NCBI GenBank assembly: GCA_032119595.1
Contig: JAUMBQ010000006.1
Coordinates: 620,001 to 684,000 of the forward strand
Length of the DNA: 64,000 nt
Source of the DNA: JAGIBJ01 sp032119595
GTDB lineage: Bacteria > Actinomycetota > Thermoleophilia > Solirubrobacterales > Solirubrobacteraceae
Direction of reading: 5' to 3'
In this document: positions 24,723 through 32,810 of the stretch, piece by piece
How positions within the stretch are numbered: the stretch's first letter is position 1
Layout of the letters: each line of letters begins with the position of its first letter
Notes under the pieces: model-generated
The model's database searches: none
The model's input: the letters and a program-made list of their open reading frames with translations, nothing else
Told to the model about the DNA's origin: nothing
Translations under genes and position numbers: made by a program

Positions 24723-25523
24723 TTACGGCTGCCAGCTGCGAGCGCTTTCCGGCACCGTGATCTGAATCGTTTCGCGGCCGTCGCGGGTCGCCCACTCCTC
24801 GACGGACCGCATCCAGGCGGGCGTGCCGGCAGGGAAGTCGCGTGCCGGAATCGGCGCGAGGTCGGCCGGGACCGTGGGGTCGTAGAGGTCGACCGTGCCG
24901 GGCGTATCGCGCGTCACCGCCGCGCTGAGGGTCGTCAGAGCGGTGTTCCAGCCCTTCACGAGGTCGAGTTCAGCTTGCGCCCGCGCCGGGCCCTCTGGCT
25001 TGTGCCAGGCCGCTGTGGGGTGCGTGCCGCGGGCCACAACCACGTCGCTCGCCTTGCCAGCCGGCGTCTTGCGCCAGGCCGCGAACGCGTCGTGCGCCAA
25101 CGTTCCGAAGCACATCACGCCCTCCACCCCGCTGCCGACGAGCGCGTCGAACCAGCGGTTGCGATACGCGGCGATCTTGGGGTCCTTGGCGAGCTTGGAA
25201 GCCGGCGGCGAGCCAGGCGCGAGGCTGTAGAGGAACGTGTTGAAGAGGACGTAGCTGTGCGTCACGCCGAGCCGATCCATGAAGCGCTGCACGCGCTGGC
25301 CAGCAAGGCCGGCCAGGATGCGTCGGCACGCGTTCTCGTGCTGGGCCGGGTCTTGCCCGATCACCAGCAGGCTCGCCGAGCCGTCGAGCCGGCCGCGATG
25401 GAAGATCGGCCCCCATTCCGTGCGGAAGCTCAGCGGCGAGTACACGTCCTCACCCGGGTAGTCCCGCACGAGCGACGCGAACGGTTCGGCCACGGGGCCA
25501 GGATCGAAGTCGATGAGCGCCAT
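24723..25523 (-). CDS. Uracil-DNA glycosylase superfamily protein
   Basis: A 266-residue repair protein expected to excise uracil or related bases. Motif A is VIGQDPAQHEN (residues 54-64), the water-activating loop GQDP of the UDG fold. The late motif GTHPTAAWH (166-174) corresponds to the DNA-minor-groove HPS-type loop. Both match the superfamily, but the exact family (4, 5 or other) is not clear. The missing four Cys pattern argues against an Fe-S family 4/5 enzyme. The ATG at 25523 is preceded at 6 nt by TACGGT. It stands alone as a leaderless unit. Confidence 0.75.
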   Translation of the reverse strand: MALIDFDPGPVAEPFASLVRDYPGEDVYSPLSFRTEWGPIFHRGRLDGSASLLVIGQDPAQHENACRRILAGLAGQRVQRFMDRLGVTHSYVLFNTFLYSLAPGSPPASKLAKDPKIAAYRNRWFDALVGSGVEGVMCFGTLAHDAFAAWRKTPAGKASDVVVARGTHPTAAWHKPEGPARAQAELDLVKGWNTALTTLSAAVTRDTPGTVDLYDPTVPADLAPIPARDFPAGTPAWMRSVEEWATRDGRETIQITVPESARSWQP

Positions 25524-25529
25524 CGCGCC

Positions 25530-25535
25530 ACCGTA
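25530..25535 (-). promoter_or_regulatory. -10 box TACGGT of the uracil-DNA glycosylase-family gene
   Basis: TACGGT ends 6 nt before the ATG at 25523, so the message is probably leaderless. Confidence 0.5.
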
Positions 25536-25650
25536 CTGCGGCGTTCAGCCCCTCGCCAGAGGCGAAAAGGGGTGCGTCATGAGACCGGATCCGGGCGTCT
25601 GCTGCCGACCAACGGTGGCGAGCCACGGACGACGCGCGTGACGGTTGGAG

Positions 25651-25685
25651 CAGACCGTCGTAATGACCGCTCCTACGACGGTCTG
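25651..25685 (-). terminator. 12-bp perfect hairpin overlapping a stop codon
   Basis: CAGACCGTCGTA (25651-25662) pairs exactly with TACGACGGTCTG (25674-25685) around an 11-nt loop. The upstream arm contains the last codons and the TAG stop of the small membrane protein gene, so the structure forms as the ribosome finishes. Confidence 0.65.
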
Positions 25686-25909
25686 ATCGGCGGCAGGCCC
25701 TCGTTGAATCGCTCGAGGTCACGCAGATACCGCCGCTCAACCCAGCGTCGGTACGAGGTCATCACCGTGCCGAAACAGAGCGCAGTAACGATGACTCTCG
25801 AGACCGTCGGAGCCGGACCGATCAGGCCCCCCACAAGCCCGACGGCAGCCCCGACCAGAGCCCACTTGACCCAAAGCTGCCAGAGGGGCGTGAGCTGATC
25901 CTCTTTCAT
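25673..25909 (-). CDS. Small membrane protein of 78 residues, function unknown
   Basis: A short protein with one long or two close hydrophobic segments (WVKWALVGAAVGLVGGLIGP and TVSRVIVTALCFGTVM, residues 11-46), followed by a basic amphipathic C-terminus. I do not recognise the family. The ATG at 25909 is supported by TACGGT ending 6 nt upstream, whereas longer in-frame starts lie inside or before the -10 box. Its gene ends in a strong hairpin. It stands alone between repair-type genes. Confidence 0.6.
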   Translation of the reverse strand: MKEDQLTPLWQLWVKWALVGAAVGLVGGLIGPAPTVSRVIVTALCFGTVMTSYRRWVERRYLRDLERFNEGLPPIRPS

Positions 25910-25915
25910 GAGAAC

Positions 25916-25921
25916 ACCGTA
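25916..25921 (-). promoter_or_regulatory. -10 box TACGGT of the small membrane protein gene
   Basis: TACGGT is placed 6 nt before the ATG at 25909, with the same sequence and spacing as at the neighbouring gene (25530-25535). Confidence 0.5.
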
Positions 25922-26004
25922 GTGCGCAGTGCCGGGAAGATCGACAGATCTTCCATGCACTGCTCGCATTTTCTTCCTCGACGACGTGGACCGGGTGCTG
26001 GTGG

Positions 26005-27147
26005 TCAGGCGTCGTTGCATTGGTCTGGGCTCGGCCCGGCTTCCGAGCGCGCCGTCGCGATCGCTTGCGGAAAGTTGCCGAATCGTTTCACGACGGTGCC
26101 AACGGACGGGTTCTCAGGAGAGGCCGCGACCCATTCGGTGAACTTGGGTGGCCTGCCGTGTTTGGCCTCAAACGTCCTGATCGCTTCGATGATGCGCTCC
26201 CGGCCCCAGATCCGCCGGTCGCCGGCCGGCTCGTGGCCGGCGGCGCGCAATGCGGCGCTCACTCCTCCGAAGAGGCGCTGCAGTGTCGCGGAGGACGGAT
26301 AGCGATCTCCAGCTCCGGACTCCCACTCGGCCTTCTTGGGGACTCGGCCGTTGGCCTCCACAAACGCGTTGATCGCGGCGATCGCCGTCTCGCGGTCCCA
26401 TGGCGCGTTGTAGGGCGTTTGGTCGAGCGCCAGCCGGAGTTCCTGAAAGCCGCCCATGGTGATCTGCACGGCGCCGTTGGTCGGCCAGCGCGGCGCTTCG
26501 GCCGCCCACTTGAGATTCGTTGGCAACCAGTCGCGCCCGGTGGGGTAGCGGCCCGTCTCAAGGCGCCACACGCGGGCCGCAGCGAGGAGGTCCTGTTCGG
26601 TCCAGTTCCGCGGGTTCGCGGCCTTCGCAGCGCAGCGCCGACACCGGCCGCCGCCGCCAACAACCGGTGCGCCGCAGCCCTCGCATTCGGAGGCACAGAG
26701 GTAGGCCTCGGCGGTCCTGACGCTTACGCCCAAGTGGTCACCGATCTCGCGCGCGATCAGACCGCGTGCCGCCATCTCGCGCGCCTGCTCCACGCGCTCG
26801 GCGACGGTACCCCGCACAGGCGGCGACCGCGAGTAGGGAAGGCCCGCCGCCTCAAGCGCCGCTGCCCACGAGGGGAACACGCGGTAGACCGTCGTGTTCC
26901 CGGGCCATCGCTCACGCTCGACCTCAAACTTGGTCGTCGCCGGCCCGATCAATCCGATCCCTCGCGCCGACCCCGGGCACCACTCATACGACATCGGCGG
27001 CGCCCCGGTCTCGCTCGCCCAAACGCAAAGCGCCTCAGCGATCCGCTCGGCGGTCCACACCGGCGCTGTCGAGCGGTGATAGGAGCGCGCCGGCGTCGGC
27101 GGCCAAAGATCAGCACCGCCCGATGAAGGCATCCCATGGGCAGTCAC
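26005..27147 (-). CDS. Four-repeat DNA-binding protein (homing-endonuclease-associated repeats, HTH, zinc ribbon)
   Basis: A 380-residue protein with a modular build. Repeats of the homing-endonuclease-associated type (W-x3-I-x-A-I-x-F-x5-GR-P-x4-W, ending FG-x2-A-x-AAG) occupy about 30-103, 181-242, 249-304 and 313-369. Between the first and second lie a helix-turn-helix (LIAREIGDHLGVSVRTAEAYL, 130-150) and a zinc ribbon (Cys155, Cys158, Cys169, Cys172). No HNH, GIY-YIG or LAGLIDADG nuclease motif is present. The assembly looks like a sequence-specific DNA-binding protein, perhaps a regulator or a nuclease relic. The GTG at 27147 has TAGCCT 8 nt upstream. Its target is unknown. Confidence 0.65.
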   Translation of the reverse strand: MTAHGMPSSGGADLWPPTPARSYHRSTAPVWTAERIAEALCVWASETGAPPMSYEWCPGSARGIGLIGPATTKFEVERERWPGNTTVYRVFPSWAAALEAAGLPYSRSPPVRGTVAERVEQAREMAARGLIAREIGDHLGVSVRTAEAYLCASECEGCGAPVVGGGGRCRRCAAKAANPRNWTEQDLLAAARVWRLETGRYPTGRDWLPTNLKWAAEAPRWPTNGAVQITMGGFQELRLALDQTPYNAPWDRETAIAAINAFVEANGRVPKKAEWESGAGDRYPSSATLQRLFGGVSAALRAAGHEPAGDRRIWGRERIIEAIRTFEAKHGRPPKFTEWVAASPENPSVGTVVKRFGNFPQAIATARSEAGPSPDQCNDA

Positions 27148-27155
27148 GGAGCCTC

Positions 27156-27161
27156 AGGCTA
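27156..27161 (-). promoter_or_regulatory. -10 box TAGCCT of the repeat protein gene
   Basis: TAGCCT lies 8 nt before the GTG at 27147, consistent with a leaderless message. Confidence 0.4.
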
Positions 27162-27211
27162 TGTCAGCCGAAGCGCGTCGGCAACGTTCCCCTTGCTCAG
27201 CGACAGAGACT

Positions 27212-27237
27212 CGCTCGTCGCTCACCAGCGACGAGCG
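27212..27237 (-). terminator. 11-bp perfect hairpin downstream of rmlB
   Basis: CGCTCGTCGCT (27212-27222) pairs exactly with AGCGACGAGCG (27227-27237) around a CACC loop. It lies about 100 nt after the rmlB stop and upstream of the next gene, which suits termination of the rmlA-rmlD-rmlB operon. No T-tract follows. Confidence 0.6.
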
Positions 27238-27334
27238 CCACGCCAAACGGCAACGCGACGCCATGGTCTCGGGATGCACGCCTGTCAGTGACGGGCCCCG
27301 TCGCCGGCTGCAGCAGAGCGCCCCCGCGGCCGGT

Positions 27335-28327
27335 TCAGCTGATCTTGGTGCCGTACTGGCGCTCGTAGTAGGCGCGGTATTCGCCGTCGATGATCGGCTC
27401 CCACCAGGCTTTGTTGTCGAGGTACCATTTGACGGTCTTTTCGATGCCGTCGTCGAACTGGACCTGCGCTTCCCAGCCGATCTCGCGCTTGAGCTTTTCG
27501 GCCGAGAGCGAGTAGCGGCGGTCGTGGCCGGGGCGGTCCTCGACGTATTCGATAAGCGACTGGTCGGCGCCCGGGACGAGCTCAACGATGCGGTTCACGA
27601 CGTCGATGTTGCGGGCCTCTGAGGGGCCACCGACGTTGTAGACCTCGCCGGCTTTGCCGTCTTCCAGGACCGCGCTGATCCCGCGCGCGAAGTCTTCAAC
27701 GAACAGCCAGTTGCGTACGTTCAGCCCATCGCCGTACACCGGCAGCTTGTCGCCGCGCAGCGCGTTCAAGATCATCAGCGGGATGAGCTTCTCGGGGTAC
27801 TGATACGGCCCATAGGAGTTGGAGCCGCGGCAGATCTTCACGTCGGACCCGTAGGTCGTGAAGTACGACTGCACCAGCAGATCGCCACCGGCCTTCGTCG
27901 CCGAATACGGGCTATTGCCCTCCAGCGGCGACTCCTCCGTGAACGAACCCTCCGCGATCGACCCGTACACCTCATCGGTGGAGATCTGCACGAGCGGCAC
28001 GCCGGACTGACGGCACGCCTCAACCACCGAATAGGTGCCCAGCGCATGCGTGGTCACGAACGCATCGGGCTCAGCGATCGAGCGATCCACATGCGTCTCA
28101 GCCGCAAAGTTCACGACCGCATCCACACCATCGACCGCCGCCAGCATCTGCTCGCGGTCCTCGATCCCGGCCACGATCAGGCTCGCGCCCGTGCCCTCGA
28201 TATTGGCCTCGCGACCGGCGTAGGTGAGCTTGTCGTACACGACAACCTCATCACCGTTCTCAAGCGCACGCTGCCGCACGAAATTGCTGCCGATGAACCC
28301 GGCCCCGCCACACACAAGAAGCTTCAT
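27335..28327 (-). CDS. rmlB: dTDP-glucose 4,6-dehydratase
   Basis: Second enzyme of dTDP-L-rhamnose synthesis: NAD-dependent conversion of dTDP-glucose to dTDP-4-keto-6-deoxyglucose. It is an extended SDR of 330 residues, with the NAD motif GGAGFIGS (7-14), the catalytic TDE (117-119) and the YSATK motif with Tyr141 and Lys145. The start is ATG 28327, overlapping the rmlD stop by 4 nt; a longer frame exists but begins in antisense of rmlD. It is last in the operon rmlA-rmlD-rmlB. It feeds the rhamnosyl-type glycosyltransferases at 46.5-52.5 kb. Confidence 0.95.
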   Translation of the reverse strand: MKLLVCGGAGFIGSNFVRQRALENGDEVVVYDKLTYAGREANIEGTGASLIVAGIEDREQMLAAVDGVDAVVNFAAETHVDRSIAEPDAFVTTHALGTYSVVEACRQSGVPLVQISTDEVYGSIAEGSFTEESPLEGNSPYSATKAGGDLLVQSYFTTYGSDVKICRGSNSYGPYQYPEKLIPLMILNALRGDKLPVYGDGLNVRNWLFVEDFARGISAVLEDGKAGEVYNVGGPSEARNIDVVNRIVELVPGADQSLIEYVEDRPGHDRRYSLSAEKLKREIGWEAQVQFDDGIEKTVKWYLDNKAWWEPIIDGEYRAYYERQYGTKIS

Positions 28328-29226
28328 GCCCCAGTCCCTCTCTCCGCCAAATACCCGGCGACGCCTTCGCGCCAGTCCGGCAATACCGGTGCGCCCTGAT
28401 CGGCGCGCTGCGTCGCCAGGACGCTCCACGCCGGCCGTGGCGCCGGCCGCACGAACGCCGTGGAGTCGGTCTCGTTCACGACCACATGATCGAGCCCGGC
28501 CTGCTTGTACAACTCCACCGTGAGCTCATGCCAGCTGCACTGGCCGCCGCCAGCGGCATGCACCACGCCGGTGATCGTGCCCGACGCAAGCTCCACCAGC
28601 GCCTGCGACAGATGCCCGGTCCACGTTGGCGAGCCGACCTGGTCGGTCACGACCGCCACCTCGCCACGATCGGCGCCGACGCGAAGCATCGTGTCGGGGA
28701 ACGATTTCCCCGGCCAGCCAAACAGCCACGCGGTCCTGGCGATCACGTAATCGTCGGTCTGCGCCGCGATCGCCTGCTCGCCAGCGAGTTTGGTGCGGCC
28801 ATAGGCGCCAAGCGGCGCGGTGGCATCAGACTCCACGTACGGGCGACCGGTCAGCGACCCGTCAAACACGTAGTCCGTCGACACGGCCACCAGGCGCGCA
28901 CCAACCTCGCGGCAGGCCTTCGCCACGTTGCCCGAGGCGTCGCCATTGACCGCGAGCGCGATCGCCTCGCGCTCCTCGGCGCCATCCACGTCGACGAACG
29001 CCGCGCAGTGGATCACCACGTCCGGCCCGGCCGCAGCAAACGCCGCGAGCGTCGCGTCCAGGTCCGTCAGATCAAGGTCGAGGTCGGCCCCGGCGAGGTC
29101 TGTACCGACCACGGTCCACCCGGCCTTCGCCGCGTCCGCCATCACGCGCTGGCCCAGCATTCCGGCCGCGCCCGTGACGAGCAGCCTGCCTAGGGGCGAA
29201 GCACCGCTCAAAGCGCCACCGGCCAC
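28324..29226 (-). CDS. rmlD: dTDP-4-dehydrorhamnose reductase
   Basis: Last step of dTDP-L-rhamnose synthesis, reducing dTDP-4-keto-rhamnose with NAD(P)H. A 300-residue SDR. The cofactor motif is VTGAAGMLGQ (17-26), followed by STDYVFDG (116-123) and the catalytic YGRTK with Tyr142 and Lys146. The GTG start at 29226 is the earliest plausible one. An internal start nearer the strand LLVTGA is possible but would leave no leader. It lies 19 nt after rmlA and overlaps rmlB. The epimerase rmlC is not here but 24 kb away. Confidence 0.92.
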   Translation of the reverse strand: MAGGALSGASPLGRLLVTGAAGMLGQRVMADAAKAGWTVVGTDLAGADLDLDLTDLDATLAAFAAAGPDVVIHCAAFVDVDGAEEREAIALAVNGDASGNVAKACREVGARLVAVSTDYVFDGSLTGRPYVESDATAPLGAYGRTKLAGEQAIAAQTDDYVIARTAWLFGWPGKSFPDTMLRVGADRGEVAVVTDQVGSPTWTGHLSQALVELASGTITGVVHAAGGGQCSWHELTVELYKQAGLDHVVVNETDSTAFVRPAPRPAWSVLATQRADQGAPVLPDWREGVAGYLAERGTGA

Positions 29227-29245
29227 GAACCACGGAATGCGGCGA

Positions 29246-30331
29246 TCACGGGAGCCTCACGTGCGAGGAATCGCCGATCAACAGCCGGATCGCCTTGGGC
29301 ATCTTCGGCCCGCGCTCAACCTTCGCGTCGCGGCCGATGAGCGAGCCCTCAACGCGCGCGTCCATATGCGACACGCTCGAGCCGTCCAGCAGGATCGAAT
29401 GCTCGATCTCCGCGTGATCGACCAGGCAGCCCGGCCCGATCGCCGTGTACGGCCCGATGTAAGAATCCACGATCCGCGCGCCAGCACCGATCACCGCCGG
29501 ACCACGCACGACCGCGCGCTCCAGCACCGCGCCCTTGGCAATCACCACGCGCCCCTCGACCTCAGACTCAATCAGCGTGCCCTCGTTGGAGCCATGCAGC
29601 GTGTCGAGCACGAGGCGGTTGGCCTCCAGCATGTCCGCGAGCTTGCCGGTGTCCTTCCACCAACCCTCCACGACCTCAGACAGCACCGTCTTGCCGGTGT
29701 TCACGAGGTACTGAATCGCGTCCGTGATCTCCAGCTCACCACGCGGCGACGGCTCAATCGCGCGCGCCGCGTCGTGAATGAGCGCCGTGAACAGGTACAC
29801 GCCCACGAGCGCCAGATTCGACTTGGGCTCCTTGGGCTTCTCCACGAGCCGGGCGACCTTGCCGTCCTCAAGCTCCACGATCCCGAACGACTGCGGATCA
29901 TCGACCTCCGTCAGCAAGATGAGCGCATCCGGCGAATCGCGCTCGAAGCGATCCACCAGGCTCGTGATCCCGCCCTGAAGCAAGTTGTCGCCCAGATACA
30001 TCACGAACGGCGCGCCATCCAGGAACGACTCCGCCGTGAGCACCGCATGCGCCAGCCCAGACGGCGCATCCTGCTCGATGAACGTGACCGCAGCACCAAA
30101 CTGGCTGCCGTCGCCGACCGCCTCTCGGATCTCGCCACCCGTCTCCGGCGCGATGATGATCCCGATCTCCGTGATCCCCGCCTCCACCATCGAGCGGATC
30201 CCGAAGAACAACACCGGCGTGTTCGCCACCGGCACTAGCTGTTTCGCCGACGTATAGGTGATCGGCCGAAGCCGAGTCCCCTTCCCGCCAGAGAGAATCA
30301 GACCTTTGAGGGACGACGAGCGCTCGGGCAC
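29246..30331 (-). CDS. rmlA: Glucose-1-phosphate thymidylyltransferase, long form
   Basis: Makes dTDP-glucose from glucose-1-phosphate and dTTP. A 361-residue member of the long RmlA class. The nucleotidyltransferase signature GGKGTRLRP (15-23) precedes a Rossmann-like domain with the metal-site Asp in MYLGDNL. The extra C-terminal 100 residues form a left-handed beta-helix (VVIAKGAVLERAVVRGPAVIG), which short RmlA enzymes lack. Similar long forms occur in actinobacteria and archaea. The GTG start at 30331 has TAGGGT 8 nt upstream. It is first in the rml operon. Confidence 0.92.
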   Translation of the reverse strand: MPERSSSLKGLILSGGKGTRLRPITYTSAKQLVPVANTPVLFFGIRSMVEAGITEIGIIIAPETGGEIREAVGDGSQFGAAVTFIEQDAPSGLAHAVLTAESFLDGAPFVMYLGDNLLQGGITSLVDRFERDSPDALILLTEVDDPQSFGIVELEDGKVARLVEKPKEPKSNLALVGVYLFTALIHDAARAIEPSPRGELEITDAIQYLVNTGKTVLSEVVEGWWKDTGKLADMLEANRLVLDTLHGSNEGTLIESEVEGRVVIAKGAVLERAVVRGPAVIGAGARIVDSYIGPYTAIGPGCLVDHAEIEHSILLDGSSVSHMDARVEGSLIGRDAKVERGPKMPKAIRLLIGDSSHVRLP

Positions 30332-30339
30332 AGCCCGCG

Positions 30340-30345
30340 ACCCTA
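30340..30345 (-). promoter_or_regulatory. -10 box TAGGGT of the rmlA-rmlD-rmlB operon
   Basis: TAGGGT lies 8 nt before the rmlA GTG, giving a leaderless operon message. The 182-bp gap to pafBC holds no other clear signal. Confidence 0.5.
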
Positions 30346-30513
30346 ACAGGGAGGGCGATCTCTGAGGAAGGGCCGACGCCCGACTCGTTCAATCGCACGC
30401 AAAGCGGATGCCGCGCCGCTGGGCGGGGATCCCGGCGGAGCGCAGGCCAGCAGTCGAGCGGACGGCAGGCGTGGGTGGCCCGGCCGCCTCGGGAAGTGCG
30501 GGGTTCGCCGGCT

Positions 30514-32568
30514 CTAGCGAAGTGCGGCGGCCAGCGCGCTCGCGGCGGCGCGGACGGCGTCGCGGGCCGACTCCGGCGACAGGATCGCCGCATCGCCGGC
30601 TTCGGCGAGCACCTCGCGCACGAGCCAGTCATTGCCGGCATACGGCAACTCGACGATCACGGCGCCGTCGGCGAGCTCTTCACTGACGCGCCGCTCCTCG
30701 CGGGCCCAGCGGGCGCGCTCGGGCGCAACCCACACGCGGGCGGTGTCGGCGGCGGGCAGCTCGCCGGTGCGAGGCCAGCCGTCGATGTCGGCCGCGGGGT
30801 CGACCTCGGGACGGCGCACGAAGGTGTCGCCGGTCTCGGTGACCGTGTGGAGACGATCGAGGCGGAAGTGGCGCACGGCCTGCTTGCCGAGGTCGAACGA
30901 CGCCACATACCAGCCTTCACGGCCGTTGACGAGCGCGTACGGCTCGATCGTGCGCGTCGAGAGTTCGTCCTCGTTGGGCTTCCAGTAGACGATCTCGAGC
31001 ACACGCTCTTCGGCGATCGCCGTGCTCACCTGGCGGGCGATGTCGCGGTCGTCGCCACCGGTCTTGGCGATGTGGAGGCCCTGCTGCGCGGGGTCGGACC
31101 CGAGCGCCAGCACGATCTTGTCGCGGGCGGACTCCAGGACGTTCTCCGGAAGGTGGTCGCCGATCAGGTCGATCGCCGCGATCAGCGCCTTGGCCTCAAC
31201 CGGCAGTAGGCGCGCCGGGCGAGCGAAGTTGTCGGAATACGGCTCGGGGTCGACCTCGATGGTCCCGTCTTCGGCCACTTCGGCGTAGAGCACGTAGGAG
31301 CCACCGCCGAAGTTCACGACGGAGAGGAGGTTCACGTCGTCGCGAAGCTCGGCCTCGGTGATCTGCAGGCGCGACTGGAGCTCCTTGGCCTGCAGCTTCT
31401 CGCTGCGGCGGCCGGCCTGGATCAGGATCGACGCGAGCGTGACGAGGCGAGCGAAGCGCTCCGGGCGGATCGTCGGTTCGCCGCGATCCTTGGGTTCTGG
31501 CTCGGGCTCAGACGTCGCTGGACTGCCGGGCAGCGTGGCCGCGAGTTCGAGGCCGCCGTCGGTGTGGCGACGGACCAGCACCTCGACGCGCTCCTGGAGC
31601 TCGGCTTCCAGCTCGGGCGGTCCGACGACGCGCAGGTGCTCGCCGTGGCGCAGCACCCAGGCGATCAGCGCGCGCGAGTTGGAATACGCCGTCGTGAAGC
31701 GGACGACGCCCTCGCCCATCTGCTCGAACGTGCCGAACCCGCCGAAGTGGCGTTCGATCTGCCAGGCGATGCGCTTGGAGACGTCGATCTCGGCTTCGGC
31801 GCTGTCTTCGCCGAGCTGCCAGGGCGCGCGGCTCGCGAAGTCACGCGGGTCGAAGTCGGCCGGGCGCCGGAAGTCGTGCTCGGACTTGCTCGCGTACGAG
31901 ACCCGCCCGCGGATGCGCGAAAGGCGGAACACGCGGATCGAGGCGCGCTCGTGCGCGTAGCCCACGAGATAGAAGCGGCCGTCCTGGAACAGCAGCGCGT
32001 ACGGATCAACCTTGCGCTTCTCCGTGTCGTCGCGGTCGATCGTGAAGTAGTCGAAGAGGATCGTCTTCTGGCGGAAAATCGCCGTCTCGATCTTCGCGAG
32101 GCGCTGGGAGAGCTCGGGGCCTTCGGCACCGGCCGTGACGCCGAGGGCGATCTGGCGCTGGTGCGGTGAGTTCAGCGGGCTGGGCTGCCCCCACGTGAGC
32201 TGCTGCAGCGCCAGGCGGAGCGGCTCGGCGTACGCGAACTCGCCGTCGAGCAGCATCAGCGCGGACCCGAGCGCCGCGAGTTCAGGGTCGGTGAACTCGA
32301 TGGCGGGCAGGTGGAAGTTCTCCGGCCGCAAGGAGTAGTTCTCCTGGTCGGCGTTCGCCTCTGCCGGCTTGTCGACGCTGAGCTGGATGCCCAGGGCCTC
32401 GAGTTCGGCGCGGTCCGCGTAGAAGCGGCGCGCGAACGCGTCCTCGTTCATTCCCGAGTACCCCTCGACATCGCGGCGAATCTCGCTCGCGGTGACAGGA
32501 CGGCGTTCCGCCATGAGGTACGAGATCAACGAGAGCTGACGAATGAGCTTCTCGGTGTCCTTTGCCAT
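30514..32568 (-). CDS. pafBC: PafBC fusion: WYL-domain transcription regulator of the DNA-damage response
   Basis: A 684-residue protein made of two halves that are separate pafB and pafC genes in mycobacteria. The N-half starts with a winged helix (LIRQLSLISYLMAERRPVTASEI), followed by a WYL domain (residues about 145-215; DPYALLFQDGRFYLVGYA) and a WCX extension. After an acidic linker (SEPEPEPKDRGEP) the second half repeats the plan (LVTLASILIQAGRRSEKLQ, then EPYALVNGREGWYVASFD). PafBC activates LexA-independent DNA-repair genes, and ligand binding by WYL is thought to trigger it. TAGAGT lies 9 nt before the ATG. No proteasome/Pup genes are in the window. Confidence 0.88.
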   Translation of the reverse strand: MAKDTEKLIRQLSLISYLMAERRPVTASEIRRDVEGYSGMNEDAFARRFYADRAELEALGIQLSVDKPAEANADQENYSLRPENFHLPAIEFTDPELAALGSALMLLDGEFAYAEPLRLALQQLTWGQPSPLNSPHQRQIALGVTAGAEGPELSQRLAKIETAIFRQKTILFDYFTIDRDDTEKRKVDPYALLFQDGRFYLVGYAHERASIRVFRLSRIRGRVSYASKSEHDFRRPADFDPRDFASRAPWQLGEDSAEAEIDVSKRIAWQIERHFGGFGTFEQMGEGVVRFTTAYSNSRALIAWVLRHGEHLRVVGPPELEAELQERVEVLVRRHTDGGLELAATLPGSPATSEPEPEPKDRGEPTIRPERFARLVTLASILIQAGRRSEKLQAKELQSRLQITEAELRDDVNLLSVVNFGGGSYVLYAEVAEDGTIEVDPEPYSDNFARPARLLPVEAKALIAAIDLIGDHLPENVLESARDKIVLALGSDPAQQGLHIAKTGGDDRDIARQVSTAIAEERVLEIVYWKPNEDELSTRTIEPYALVNGREGWYVASFDLGKQAVRHFRLDRLHTVTETGDTFVRRPEVDPAADIDGWPRTGELPAADTARVWVAPERARWAREERRVSEELADGAVIVELPYAGNDWLVREVLAEAGDAAILSPESARDAVRAAASALAAALR

Positions 32569-32577
32569 GCCCTGCTC

Positions 32578-32583
32578 ACTCTA
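32578..32583 (-). promoter_or_regulatory. -10 box TAGAGT of pafBC
   Basis: TAGAGT is placed 9 nt before the ATG at 32568. The same box and spacing precede the GT2 gene at 52548. Confidence 0.5.
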
Positions 32584-32810
32584 CGCCCGGCGCGCATCCG
32601 AGACCGCCCGACCCCCCTTCATTCCCGCTCTTTGCGACGAAGTGCGGGGCGAGCGGACCAATGGTCGGGTCCTGAGCGCCGCAAGGTAACGCCCAAACCC
32701 GGCCGTCGACCCCCGGAAACTCAAGGCGCATCGGCGCACTGGTTCACTTGCCGAACGTTTGCACTGGCCAATACGCCCATGTCTTGTGGCGCGTCCACTT
32801 GCGCTCTGTG

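Noticed and set aside
27154..27334. Possible small gene between the repeat protein and rmlB
   Set aside because: Short frames exist on both strands but only a terminator-type hairpin is supported. No start with a -10 box or ribosome binding site was found.
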